Shown piece after piece: positions 7,316-15,340 of a stretch of 32,324 bases of DNA (position 1 is its first letter; every line of letters starts with the position of its first letter). This DNA comes from Candidatus Dormiibacterota bacterium (lineage in GTDB: Bacteria; Chloroflexota; Dormibacteria; Aeolococcales; Aeolococcaceae), in NCBI GenBank assembly GCA_003153125.1, contig PLWW01000020.1:1-32324 (forward strand), given 5' to 3'. The position numbers were made by a program, and so were the translations under genes. The notes under the pieces were generated by a model, which was given only the letters and a program-made list of their open reading frames with translations, was not told where the DNA came from and searched no databases.

Positions 7316-8254
7316 GTGGGCCGCGTCGTGGTCACCGGAGGGGCGGGCTTCCTGGGATCGCACCTCTGCGAGCGGTTGCTCGCGCGCGGCGACGAGGTGA
7401 TCGCGGTGGACAGCCTGATAACCGGTCGGCGCGAGAACGTCGAGCACCTCCTCGGCACTGGCGGTTTCATACTTCGCGAAGCCGATATCACGCAGCCGTG
7501 GGACGTCGAAGGAGCTGTTGACGGGGTCATGAACTTCGCGTCCCCTGCGTCGCCGATCGACTATGCCCGCCTGCCCATGGAGACGCTGCTCACGGGAACT
7601 GTGGGGACCCTCAACGCGCTCGACTTGGCGCGTCGAAAGAGCGCCCGCTTCATGCAGGCCTCCACTTCCGAGATCTACGGCGACCCGCTCGTTCACCCAC
7701 AGACGGAGGACTACTGGGGCAACGTCAACACTATCGGACCACGCGCGATCTACGACGAGGCCAAGCGTGTGAGCGAAACGTTCGCCACGGCGTTCCAGCG
7801 GCGCCATGGATTCGACGTGCGCATCGTCCGTATCTTCAACACGTATGGACCGCGGATGCGCCGCAATGACGGGCGAGCGGTGCCCGCCTTCCTCACCCAG
7901 GCGTTGGCGGGTCAGCCTCTCACCGTCTTCGGAGACGGTTCGCAGACACGGTCGTTGTGCTATGTCGATGACCTCATCACGGGCATCCTGCAACTGTGGG
8001 ACAGCGAGTATGCGCTCCCCATGAACATGGGCAACCCCGAGGAGGTCACCATGCTGCAGCTTGCCGAACTGGTGCGGTCCATCACCGGGAGCACGAGCGA
8101 CATCGAGTTCCTGCCGCTGCCCCAGGACGACCCATCGCGGCGCCGCCCTGATATCGCCAGAGCGCGGGATATCCTCGGTTGGGCGCCGACCATCGACCTG
8201 CGTGTGGGGCTCACCATGACAGCCGCATGGTGGCGCGACACCGCCGAGGTCTAG
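7316..8254 (+). CDS. uxs: UDP-glucuronate decarboxylase (UDP-xylose synthase)
   Basis: This extended short-chain dehydrogenase turns UDP-glucuronate into UDP-xylose using bound NAD+. The 312-residue product has the Rossmann GGAGFLG (8-14), the [10 protein letters not shown] loop typical of UXS (74-83), STSE (116-119), the [17 protein letters not shown] block (135-151) with catalytic Y146 and K150, and FNTYGPRM followed by DGR. These blocks separate UXS from the related rmlB and gmd products in this window. The GTG at 7316 is chosen because AGGAGG (7305-7310) stands 5 nt before it and the Rossmann motif starts at once. The gene is divergent from ugd, whose product it uses. Its stop overlaps the convergent GT2 gene through a shared CTAG at 8251-8254. 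Confidence 0.92.
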   Translation: MGRVVVTGGAGFLGSHLCERLLARGDEVIAVDSLITGRRENVEHLLGTGGFILREADITQPWDVEGAVDGVMNFASPASPIDYARLPMETLLTGTVGTLNALDLARRKSARFMQASTSEIYGDPLVHPQTEDYWGNVNTIGPRAIYDEAKRVSETFATAFQRRHGFDVRIVRIFNTYGPRMRRNDGRAVPAFLTQALAGQPLTVFGDGSQTRSLCYVDDLITGILQLWDSEYALPMNMGNPEEVTMLQLAELVRSITGSTSDIEFLPLPQDDPSRRRPDIARARDILGWAPTIDLRVGLTMTAAWWRDTAEV

Positions 8255-8958
8255 CGTGTGCCGCGCGCCGTCCAGGTGCGGTAGCGCAACAGCGTCACCA
8301 GCGCCTTCATCCCGTCCGCCGCGGTGAGCTTCTTGCCCTCCGCCCTCGAGCGCGCCGCGTAGGAGATGGGAACCTCGTAGATGCGCTCGCCGAGTCGGAG
8401 CAGCTTGCTGGTGATCTCCGGTTCGATCTCGAAGCCGCGCGCCTTCAGGTCTAGAGATAGCGCGACCTGGCGTGGCATGACCTTGTAACAGGTCTCCATG
8501 TCGCTGAGGTAGCAGTTGTAGAGGATATTGGTGGCCAGCGTGACCACGCGGTTGCCGATGACGTACCAGAAGCTGAATGACGCGTGGCTGGAGAAGGAGC
8601 GGGTGCCGTAGACGACGCGCGCGCGGCCTTCACGAATGGGTTTGAGCAGCAGAGGATACTCCGAGGGCGAGTACTCGAGGTCGGCGTCCTGGATGATCAC
8701 GACCTCGCCACTCGCCTGCTCGAGGCCGGTGCGCACGGCCGCGCCCTTGCCGCGGTTTCGCTCGTGGCGAAAGGCGCGAACCCGCGCGTCGGCGGTGGCC
8801 GCTTCCATGACCGCCCACGTGTTGTCCGTCGAGCCGTCGTCGATGAGGATGACCTCCATCTGCTCGTCGACGTGGAGGACCTCGTCGAGCACCTCCTGCA
8901 GCGTGGAACCCTCGTTCAGCGCGGGGATCAGGACGGACAGATAGGGTGGCTTGCTCAC
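8251..8958 (-). CDS. GT2 glycosyltransferase, polyprenyl-phosphate sugar synthase-like
   Basis: This GT-A enzyme resembles dolichyl-phosphate mannose/glucose synthases, which move a sugar from an NDP donor to a polyprenyl phosphate. From the GTG at 8958 the product is 235 residues, the size of the soluble catalytic domain. It shows SVLIPALNEG near the start, ILIDDGSTDN, the metal-binding IIQDADLEY and the NRGKGAAVRTG segment. No C-terminal membrane anchor is visible. The frame is open up to 9045, but that extension would overlap the upstream YfhO-like gene and is basic, low-complexity sequence; with GTG 8958 the gap is 14 nt. As the last gene of a minus-strand operon with two large membrane proteins, it may supply their lipid-linked sugar donor (inference). 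Confidence 0.87.
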   Translation of the reverse strand: MSKPPYLSVLIPALNEGSTLQEVLDEVLHVDEQMEVILIDDGSTDNTWAVMEAATADARVRAFRHERNRGKGAAVRTGLEQASGEVVIIQDADLEYSPSEYPLLLKPIREGRARVVYGTRSFSSHASFSFWYVIGNRVVTLATNILYNCYLSDMETCYKVMPRQVALSLDLKARGFEIEPEITSKLLRLGERIYEVPISYAARSRAEGKKLTAADGMKALVTLLRYRTWTARGTR

Positions 8959-8972
8959 GGCGTCCGACCCTA

Positions 8973-11342
8973 TCAGGTTGCCGCGGCGGCGCCGGGTGAC
9001 CCCGGGCGACGGGGACGGCGGCCAAGAGCGGCCGGGATGAGCCACAGCGCACCGATGCCGACGACGCCGAGTGCGCTGGTGGCCAGGCCCGCGGACACGC
9101 TGGCCGGGTGATAGCGCAGGCTGACCACGTGGTGCCCGGCCGGAACTGAGACGCTCTGGAACAGCACGTCCGCGGGGCGCAGGGTCGTGGTCGAGCCGTC
9201 AACCGTGGCGGCCCAATCCGGCGAGTACGACTGCAGAACCACGACCGTTGCCGGAGCCGCCGCCGTGACCTCCAGGTCCACCGCCCCGGGATCCTGCCGG
9301 GTGACCGCGACGGTCGCCGCACCGCTGGGTAGCGAGGGTGCGCCGGTCTCGATGACGACCGGGCCGAGCGGGTCCGTCGCCAGCTTGGCGACAGCGTCGT
9401 TCTCGCCAATGACAGCGGTCACCGAGGAGGCCGCGAACGTGAATGGCCGTGCTCCCTCCACCTGGCTGATGACGAAGCCCGGAGCCTGGTACACCGGTGA
9501 GGCACCGGCCGGGACGGCGCCCGGCGGCGACAGGTAGTAGCGCACCCCGGCGGCTGCGAGCCAAGCCGGGCGCGGATTGGCGAGTTGTGTGTAGTCGGTC
9601 GAGTCGTTGTAGCCGGGGTCAGCGTGGCTCCAGAACAGGCGAACACGGGGGTCGATGGTGACGTCGTAGCCGCGCACGTCGCGTACCCCGTACATGGTGG
9701 TGAGGTTCGGGATGAGCGCGAGGGCCGGGGCGGCCACGGCGCCGTCGCCCGCGTGGGTCTGCAGCCAGGCCATCGCCGGGCTGGGCGGCGGGACGTCGGC
9801 GAGCGGTACCCGCGGCTGGAAGGGACCGGCGAAGATGGCCGCCTCGGCGAGCACCAGGCAAGCCAGTCCGCTGGCCGCCCCGGACCGGCCCCTGCCCATG
9901 GCGGCCGCACCGAGAAAGCAGACTGCCGCCAGCAGGCTGATGGCGGCCAGCAGGATCCAGAACCCGATCCTCCCATGCCAGCTGGGGAGCAGGCTGTCCA
10001 CTCCACTGCCCTGGGCGGCGAGAACAATGCCCATGGCGACCACGCCGGCCAGCGCCGCCGCGCCGACGCCCAGCAGTGCCGGCGCCGCGCTCGTCGACCA
10101 GCGCGGTGACCACCGAGTGCGCATGTCGACGACTGCCTGGAAACCGAGCCCGGCAAGAGCGGACATGCCCAGGCAGATGATCGCCAGCATGCGCGGGCTG
10201 CTGCTGGAGGAGAGCAGTGGGAGACGGCCTGCGATCGGCGCCAGCGGCCCGTAGACAACGCCTGCGGCGAGGACCACGGGAACGCCAAGTGCCACCGCGA
10301 CCGAGCGTTTCTTCAGCCACGCCGCCGCCGCCCCCAGGAACCCCAGGAGCAGCGCCGCCACACCGACGAAACCCGTCGCCTCCAGGTAGTTGGGAAGCGG
10401 GCCGCCTACACGGTCGATCCCGGGGTTGCCGAACGCGTTGGGGATGATCCAGCTCATCGCCTCACGGACCTGGAGGTGGGCAAAGCCGGCACCGCTGGCG
10501 GCACGGTCGCTCACCAGGGTCGAGTTGCGAAGCTCGGCGAGGAAGGGCAGCAGTTGCACGCCGGCAAGGACGGTCCCGAGTGCCGCGGCCACGGCGAGGC
10601 CGATCGTCGCCTCCCAGCGCGCCCGCTCCTGGGCGACGGCGCGAACCACCGCGTAGAAGGCGAGCATCAAGCCGAGGTGCAAGGTGGTCTCCGCGTGGCC
10701 CGCGAAGAACTGCAGTGCCACGGCGACCGCCAGGCCCGCCAGCGCTGTCCTCCTTCGCGTGCGCAGCCACAATTCCACGCAGGCAAACGCCCAGGGGAAG
10801 ATGGACGCCACCGCCGACTGCGGGTGGCCGAGCCAGTCGACCATGAAGGAGCTGCATGCGTAGGCGATGCCGGCGACGATGGCGGCGCTGAAGCCGACTC
10901 GCAGCTGTCGGAGGAAGGCGCCCATCCCCACACCGGCCACAACCAGCTTGAGGAGCATTGCCAGGCTGTAACCGTGAGCCGGCGAGAACGGCAGCGCCAG
11001 GAGCGTGAAGGGTGAGAACACCGCCGACTGGTCGTTGGCGAGAAGAGGCGCTCCCGCCAGTGCGTTGGGGTTCCACAGGGGGATGTGACCGGAAAGCCAC
11101 TGCGCACGAACGGTGGTGAGCCAGGGCACGAACTGGGTGACGGGGTCGGCGACGAGCGCGTTGCGAGGAGGCTGGGGCGGTCCGCCGCCGCTCCACGGCG
11201 GAATGTTCTTGAGGATGTCGCCGCCGACCAGGCCGTCCTGGCCGGCGAGCACGGTGCGCCAGAGCACGACGAACACGACGGCGACGCCGAACAGGTACAG
11301 CGCCGGCCACGTCCTCGCTCGGCGGATTCTCTCAGGGATCAA
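8973..11342 (-). CDS. YfhO-family membrane protein
   Basis: This is a 789-residue polytopic membrane protein. The N-terminal part has the family's arrangement: one membrane segment, an acidic extracytoplasmic loop (GGDILKNIPPW), then TQFVPWLTTVRAQWLSGHIP with a PLWNP stretch, followed by many membrane helices. A C-terminal extracytoplasmic region of about 250 residues precedes a final membrane segment. Bacillus YfhO is needed for glycosylation of lipoteichoic acid and is thought to have a GT-C fold, so transfer of a lipid-linked sugar to a surface polymer is the inferred role. The start is TTG 11342, whose TTGA overlaps the stop of the upstream gene. The frame stays open to 11930, but that part is antisense-free overlap with the upstream gene in another frame and is not counted as coding. 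Confidence 0.82.
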   Translation of the reverse strand: MIPERIRRARTWPALYLFGVAVVFVVLWRTVLAGQDGLVGGDILKNIPPWSGGGPPQPPRNALVADPVTQFVPWLTTVRAQWLSGHIPLWNPNALAGAPLLANDQSAVFSPFTLLALPFSPAHGYSLAMLLKLVVAGVGMGAFLRQLRVGFSAAIVAGIAYACSSFMVDWLGHPQSAVASIFPWAFACVELWLRTRRRTALAGLAVAVALQFFAGHAETTLHLGLMLAFYAVVRAVAQERARWEATIGLAVAAALGTVLAGVQLLPFLAELRNSTLVSDRAASGAGFAHLQVREAMSWIIPNAFGNPGIDRVGGPLPNYLEATGFVGVAALLLGFLGAAAAWLKKRSVAVALGVPVVLAAGVVYGPLAPIAGRLPLLSSSSSPRMLAIICLGMSALAGLGFQAVVDMRTRWSPRWSTSAAPALLGVGAAALAGVVAMGIVLAAQGSGVDSLLPSWHGRIGFWILLAAISLLAAVCFLGAAAMGRGRSGAASGLACLVLAEAAIFAGPFQPRVPLADVPPPSPAMAWLQTHAGDGAVAAPALALIPNLTTMYGVRDVRGYDVTIDPRVRLFWSHADPGYNDSTDYTQLANPRPAWLAAAGVRYYLSPPGAVPAGASPVYQAPGFVISQVEGARPFTFAASSVTAVIGENDAVAKLATDPLGPVVIETGAPSLPSGAATVAVTRQDPGAVDLEVTAAAPATVVVLQSYSPDWAATVDGSTTTLRPADVLFQSVSVPAGHHVVSLRYHPASVSAGLATSALGVVGIGALWLIPAALGRRPRRPGSPGAAAAT

Positions 11343-13339
11343 GGGCTCTGACCTCCGTCTACCGGCGTGGTGGTGAAGGTCACGCAATAGCTTGAAGACC
11401 AGGCTCCGGTGTTGCCGCTCACTGTCAACGAGGTGATGGGCACGCCGCCGGAGCCGGTGATGGCCGCGCCGATGTCCGGGCTCGACGTCAGGTAGTCGGA
11501 GAGGTACAGGCCGTCGGCGGCGACCGCGGGCACGAGCCGTCGGTTGAACGAGCCAGCGATGGTGTTGAGAATCACCCGCAGGCCGGGCGACTTGGCCAGG
11601 AGGTTCAGGGCGCTTCCCACCAGGGTCCGCGACACGGCGACCCGTGCGTATGTGCGCACACCACTGCGCTGTGGAACGATGACCGGCGAACCGAGCTTGA
11701 CGCAGGTGGTGCTCTCGACCGATTCTGGCGACGGGCTGACCGAGACGCGCTGGAGCAGAACCGCCGACGTCCCGAGGACGCCGACCATGCGGTAGTTGTC
11801 GAGGAGGGCTCGGAACGTTGCCGGCTCGTCGAACGCCGCGTATCGATCGTCGATGGTCAGGTAGCTGTAGATGATGTACTCGGGTGCGCCGGGGCCGAGC
11901 AGAAAATCGGCGTCCTGCTGGTCGAGCCACGGTGTGTACGCCGTGTATGACTGCAGCAGTGGCCGCGGGTCCCAGTGCAGGTTGGCCTGCTCATAGAAGA
12001 TCCCGATGTCCCAGGGCATCACGTCGATCGTGGATCCCCTGGCGGCGGCCGGGAGGGCACTGATGGTGCCCTGGTAGTAGTCGTGTGCGCTGCTCAGCGG
12101 TGCTGCCTCCAATCCCTGCCTGACGCTGCTGCTGAAGACGGCGTTCAGCGCAGTGCGATAACCGGCGAGCCGGTCGCCCGCGCCTGTGAAGCCGGAGAGG
12201 TCGGTGGAACGCCAGCCCACCCCAAGGGCCATGCAGGCCAACAGCACTGCGACTGGGACCGCCTGGCGACGCGACATCCAGGCCCGGACGCCTGGCGCAA
12301 CTACCACGAGGCTCAGCGCGGCCAGCAAGCCCGCCACCCCGAAGAAGATGTCATCCCTGATTGGTCCGTCGCGTACGAAGCTGTCCTTGTACAGCGGAAA
12401 GAGTGCAACGCAGACAAGGAGGATCCATAGCGCGTCGAGAGCTCGGCGGCGCGCGGCCAGCCCCAGCGCGAGCAGAACGAGCACCCCGATCAGGGCCGTT
12501 CCCAGGACGATCGCGGTGGTCAGCCCCATGACGTACATGGCCGCGCTGTAACCCGAACCGAGGTCGAGGGCTGCGTGCAGGTAGCGGCCGGCGTCGCCGA
12601 GACCGAGCCCGGCGGTGAACCACAACGCCGCGCCGACGACGACGAGGGCCGCGACAAGCGCACCAGCGGCGCGTCCATGCCGTCGCAGCAGCAGACCCCC
12701 AACCGCGAGGACGAGGACGCCGGCGGCCAGCGGCAGGGCGGTGGCCTTGATCAGCAGAAGCAGGGCCAGGGTCGCGCCGCAGAGAGCAGCTGCCGCGGTT
12801 CGCCCGCGGCGGCTCTCGGTGTTGACGGCGAGGTAGGCCAGCACGACGGCCACCAACTGGCCTTCGGTGTCGGGAGCGGCAAAGGACGGCAGGCCGATGA
12901 GCACGGCCACGGTGACCACGACCCACAGGACCGGGCTCACACGCCGTTGGACAAGCAGCAGGCAGATCAGCACAACCAGGGCCACGTGCACGAGCAGGCT
13001 GACGGCCACTCCCTGCAACCACTGTGGGACAAAGAAGGGGATGGTCACGCTGAGGTAGCCGTACGGACCGTATGGAAAGAGCAGCCGCGAGCCCAGCGGT
13101 AGGCCGACCCGGTGGGAGAGAAACAAGGCCACCTGCCACGAGCCGTCGAGCCAGCCCCCGACGCCGCCCACCGGGGAGGGCGCGGTCAGAGCGGCAGCCA
13201 GCACGGTCCAGACGCCGCTCCCCACGATGGTCAGGCGGCGCGGGGTCAGCCGGTCGCGGAACCCTGCGGGAAGGCTCGACGTCGCACCGTCGGCGACCAT
13301 CGTCGCCCGCTCAGCCATTCTGCAGAGGGCGTCCGCCAT
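11339..13339 (-). CDS. Large polytopic membrane protein of unknown function
   Basis: From ATG 13339 the protein is 666 residues. About eleven hydrophobic segments fill the first two thirds, and a C-terminal region of roughly 270 residues is largely polar and probably outside the membrane. I do not recognise the family. The topology (helical bundle plus extracytoplasmic tail) and coupling to a YfhO-like gene suggest another GT-C-type or polymer-modifying membrane protein, which is inference. Several in-frame starts exist: 13420 would overlap the upstream gene by 35 bases, while 13339, 13318 and 13300 are all possible and none has a good ribosome binding site. The stop overlaps the next gene's start as TTGA, pointing to translational coupling. 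Confidence 0.72.
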   Translation of the reverse strand: MADALCRMAERATMVADGATSSLPAGFRDRLTPRRLTIVGSGVWTVLAAALTAPSPVGGVGGWLDGSWQVALFLSHRVGLPLGSRLLFPYGPYGYLSVTIPFFVPQWLQGVAVSLLVHVALVVLICLLLVQRRVSPVLWVVVTVAVLIGLPSFAAPDTEGQLVAVVLAYLAVNTESRRGRTAAAALCGATLALLLLIKATALPLAAGVLVLAVGGLLLRRHGRAAGALVAALVVVGAALWFTAGLGLGDAGRYLHAALDLGSGYSAAMYVMGLTTAIVLGTALIGVLVLLALGLAARRRALDALWILLVCVALFPLYKDSFVRDGPIRDDIFFGVAGLLAALSLVVVAPGVRAWMSRRQAVPVAVLLACMALGVGWRSTDLSGFTGAGDRLAGYRTALNAVFSSSVRQGLEAAPLSSAHDYYQGTISALPAAARGSTIDVMPWDIGIFYEQANLHWDPRPLLQSYTAYTPWLDQQDADFLLGPGAPEYIIYSYLTIDDRYAAFDEPATFRALLDNYRMVGVLGTSAVLLQRVSVSPSPESVESTTCVKLGSPVIVPQRSGVRTYARVAVSRTLVGSALNLLAKSPGLRVILNTIAGSFNRRLVPAVAADGLYLSDYLTSSPDIGAAITGSGGVPITSLTVSGNTGAWSSSYCVTFTTTPVDGGQSP

Positions 13340-13385
13340 CCGGGGGGATGCTAGCGAAAACCCTCTGACCGCGCCGGCCGGACGG

Positions 13386-15059
13386 CTAGGGCAGCGCGGA
13401 GAACGCGGTGTCTCCGCCACCGATGGCGAGCGGTCCGTACCAGGTGGTACCGATCCGCCAGAAGAAGTTGAGCGCCGCCCCAGGGCCCTCGGTCGCGACG
13501 TCGAGGTTGCCGTTCGCCTCGGCCGCGATGGATGGCGCGGAGTACGTGGAACCGGCGCCTCCGATCATCACGGGCGCGCTCCATGCACCGTGACCTGTGT
13601 ACACATCGAGGCTGTGCGACGGCCCCTGCACCGCAGCATAGGTGTCCCCCCCGGAGACGGTCACCGCCGGCGCAGAGTACGCGGTCCCCGAGGCGGCGAC
13701 TTGGCTGGTCGAGCCGCCCCCCGCGGAGGCTTCGAGCGTGGCCCCACTTCCCTGGTAGAGGGTCGCCGTGGCCGAGCTCGACGCGCCTGAGTAATCGGCG
13801 TACGCGCTCGACCAGGCCACGGGACCGGACCAGGACCCGTCGCCGTGCTGCAGGTAGGCGTACAGGGCGGCGTTGCCACCTTGGACGACCGTCTGGAGAA
13901 TCGGTGCTCCGCTGCCCACCAGCGAGAGATCCGGCGCCGAGTACGTCGTGTTGGGTGCGCTCAGACCATAGGGGCCGCTCCATGTGCCGCCAACACACCA
14001 GAACAGGTACGTGCCATTCCCGGGGCTCTGCACGGCCACGGTGACGTGCTGGTTCTTGTCGACCACGATGGACGGCGTGGAGTACACCATGCCGGTGCCG
14101 CCCACTCCGAGCGGGCCGTACCACCTGCCCGAGATGTCCCAGTACATGTACAGGCTGTGGTCGGGACCCTCGACTGCGATGTCGAGGTTGCCGTCGCTCT
14201 GGGCCACGATCGCGGGTGCGGAGTAAGCGGCGTCGATGGAGCCGAGGCCCAGCGGCCCGTACCACCGGCCGGCAACGTTCCAGTAGAAGTGCAACGAGTG
14301 GTCGGAGCCTTGAACGGCGACGTTGACGCTGCCGTTGGTCGGCGAGATCGCTTCCGCGACGGACGTTCCGCTCGTGCTCACCACGACCGCGTCACCGTGG
14401 AATGCCGCGAACCGGGCCTCGAAGAGAGCCATCGGATACACATGGATCCTGCCGTCCAGCGGGTCGGCGAGGGTCACAGTCCCGTTGACCTGGTCGAAGC
14501 CGGCGAGCACCTGGGCGTGGTCGCTGTGCGAGTACCACACCTGGCGGCCGTCCCACGCCGTCCACATGCCGACCGACGCCGCGGCAAGGAGGTGGGGCAC
14601 CAGGACCACGACGGGGTCGCCCGCGGCTACGGCAGCGTAGAGCTGGGCGGGCTGCCAGCCCTCCTCGCCGTCGGCGGCTGCCCCCTCGGCGATGGCGGCG
14701 CTGGCGATCGGCGGGTAGTACACGCCGTACCCGGTGACCACGAAGTTGCCGTTGACGTGGCCGACAAAGCTCTGGTACGGGTCACCCCAGCGGACGGGGT
14801 TGCCGCCCGACATGACCGGCGGCCGGAGGTCGGCCCCGAACTGCTGGAGGAGCTGGTCCTGGGTGACGCTGATACCGACGGCGGAGAGTGCCATCTGAAG
14901 CGCCGCCGCCTCGCAGTCCAGGCTGTACTTCTGCACCACGGGGACGATGGGGATGTTCGCTGAGGTGGCCGCATGAACCGGGGTGGGGGCGCGCAGCAAC
15001 ACTGCGGGGGCGAGCACCAGGAGGATTGCGGCGGGCACGCGTCGGCGGGCGGCGATCAT
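13386..15059 (-). CDS. Secreted C39-like domain protein with seven-repeat propeller
   Basis: This is a 557-residue exported protein. Residues 1-30 form a signal peptide (basic start, hydrophobic core, likely cut near VHA-A). Residues about 36-225 resemble the Peptidase_C39_2 papain-like fold: candidate catalytic C49 in QKYSLDCEAAA, H181 in HSDHAQVLAGF and D199 in LADP. Residues about 233-557 hold seven repeats of about 46 residues, each with a V-QG-x-(D/N)-x-SL-x-x-(Y/F)W core, a W(Y/S)GP turn and a YSAP edge, like PLL/tectonin seven-bladed propellers. The last repeat ends at the stop codon. The start has GGAGG 11 nt upstream. No C39-bearing ABC transporter is present, so this is probably a stand-alone secreted hydrolase or inactive binding domain. 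It heads the minus-strand operon and is divergent from three other propeller genes. Confidence 0.85.
   Translation of the reverse strand: MIAARRRVPAAILLVLAPAVLLRAPTPVHAATSANIPIVPVVQKYSLDCEAAALQMALSAVGISVTQDQLLQQFGADLRPPVMSGGNPVRWGDPYQSFVGHVNGNFVVTGYGVYYPPIASAAIAEGAAADGEEGWQPAQLYAAVAAGDPVVVLVPHLLAAASVGMWTAWDGRQVWYSHSDHAQVLAGFDQVNGTVTLADPLDGRIHVYPMALFEARFAAFHGDAVVVSTSGTSVAEAISPTNGSVNVAVQGSDHSLHFYWNVAGRWYGPLGLGSIDAAYSAPAIVAQSDGNLDIAVEGPDHSLYMYWDISGRWYGPLGVGGTGMVYSTPSIVVDKNQHVTVAVQSPGNGTYLFWCVGGTWSGPYGLSAPNTTYSAPDLSLVGSGAPILQTVVQGGNAALYAYLQHGDGSWSGPVAWSSAYADYSGASSSATATLYQGSGATLEASAGGGSTSQVAASGTAYSAPAVTVSGGDTYAAVQGPSHSLDVYTGHGAWSAPVMIGGAGSTYSAPSIAAEANGNLDVATEGPGAALNFFWRIGTTWYGPLAIGGGDTAFSALP
13389..14360 (-). 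repeat. Seven tandem propeller repeats in the C39-like protein
   Basis: Seven degenerate repeats of about 46 codons are visible in translation. Repeats 1, 2 and 7 keep the full pattern (for example GRWYGPLG). Repeats 4 and 5 are most diverged and lack several aromatics. The count fits a closed seven-bladed propeller, unlike the six repeats of the three plus-strand paralogs. Confidence 0.7.
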
Positions 15060-15340
15060 GGGGCGGCGGTCCTCCGCAACCGGTGGCGGAATGCCGGTGG
15101 ATTCGAGTAGACCACGGAAATTCAGCCTGCGCGCACACGCCGAGAAATCGTGACCGTCCCTGGCTGGACGCAGGGCGGGAGGTGTCAGGGGATCTGACGG
15201 TGTCCTCGCTGGGGCGGGTCAGGGGCGGGCCATACGACGCTCCGCCCGGTCGCTCGGCATACACTGGCTGCGCCGACTTGGGCCACGCTTGGTTCTGCCC
15301 GGCTGGCTGCTGGACGTGCTGGGCGCTGTGGGGAGGTGGC
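15060..15340. promoter_or_regulatory. Divergent intergenic region between propeller operons
   Basis: This 281-base gap separates the minus-strand C39-like gene from the plus-strand HELAE-motif gene. On the plus strand GGCATACACT (15256-15265) contains a possible -10 TACACT and matches GGCATACTCT at 3100-3109. On the minus strand CTACTC near 15105-15110 is a weak -10 candidate. Two small palindromes occur: CGTCC-6-GGACG (15155-15170) and GTCAG-GGGAT-CTGAC (15184-15198). GTCAGGGG is directly repeated at 15184-15191 and 15218-15225, 34 bases apart, so a protein-binding site is possible. I see no gene in it. A plus-strand frame is open across it but has no coding character. Confidence 0.45.
15331..15336 (+). 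promoter_or_regulatory. Ribosome binding site GGGAGG that decides the start
   Basis: GGGAGG stands 4 nt before ATG 15341. The frame is open for another 453 bases upstream, so this site together with the signal peptide that follows fixes the start. Confidence 0.7.

Noticed and set aside
11343-11930. N-terminal extension of the YfhO-like frame
   Set aside because: The extension has no hydrophobic or family character and lies within the preceding gene. TTG 11342 with a TTGA overlap is a better start.
14888-15340. Upstream extension of the HELAE-motif protein
   Set aside because: It would run antisense into the C39-like gene and put 151 Arg/Gly/Pro-rich residues before a perfect signal peptide. 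GGGAGG before 15341 marks the true start.
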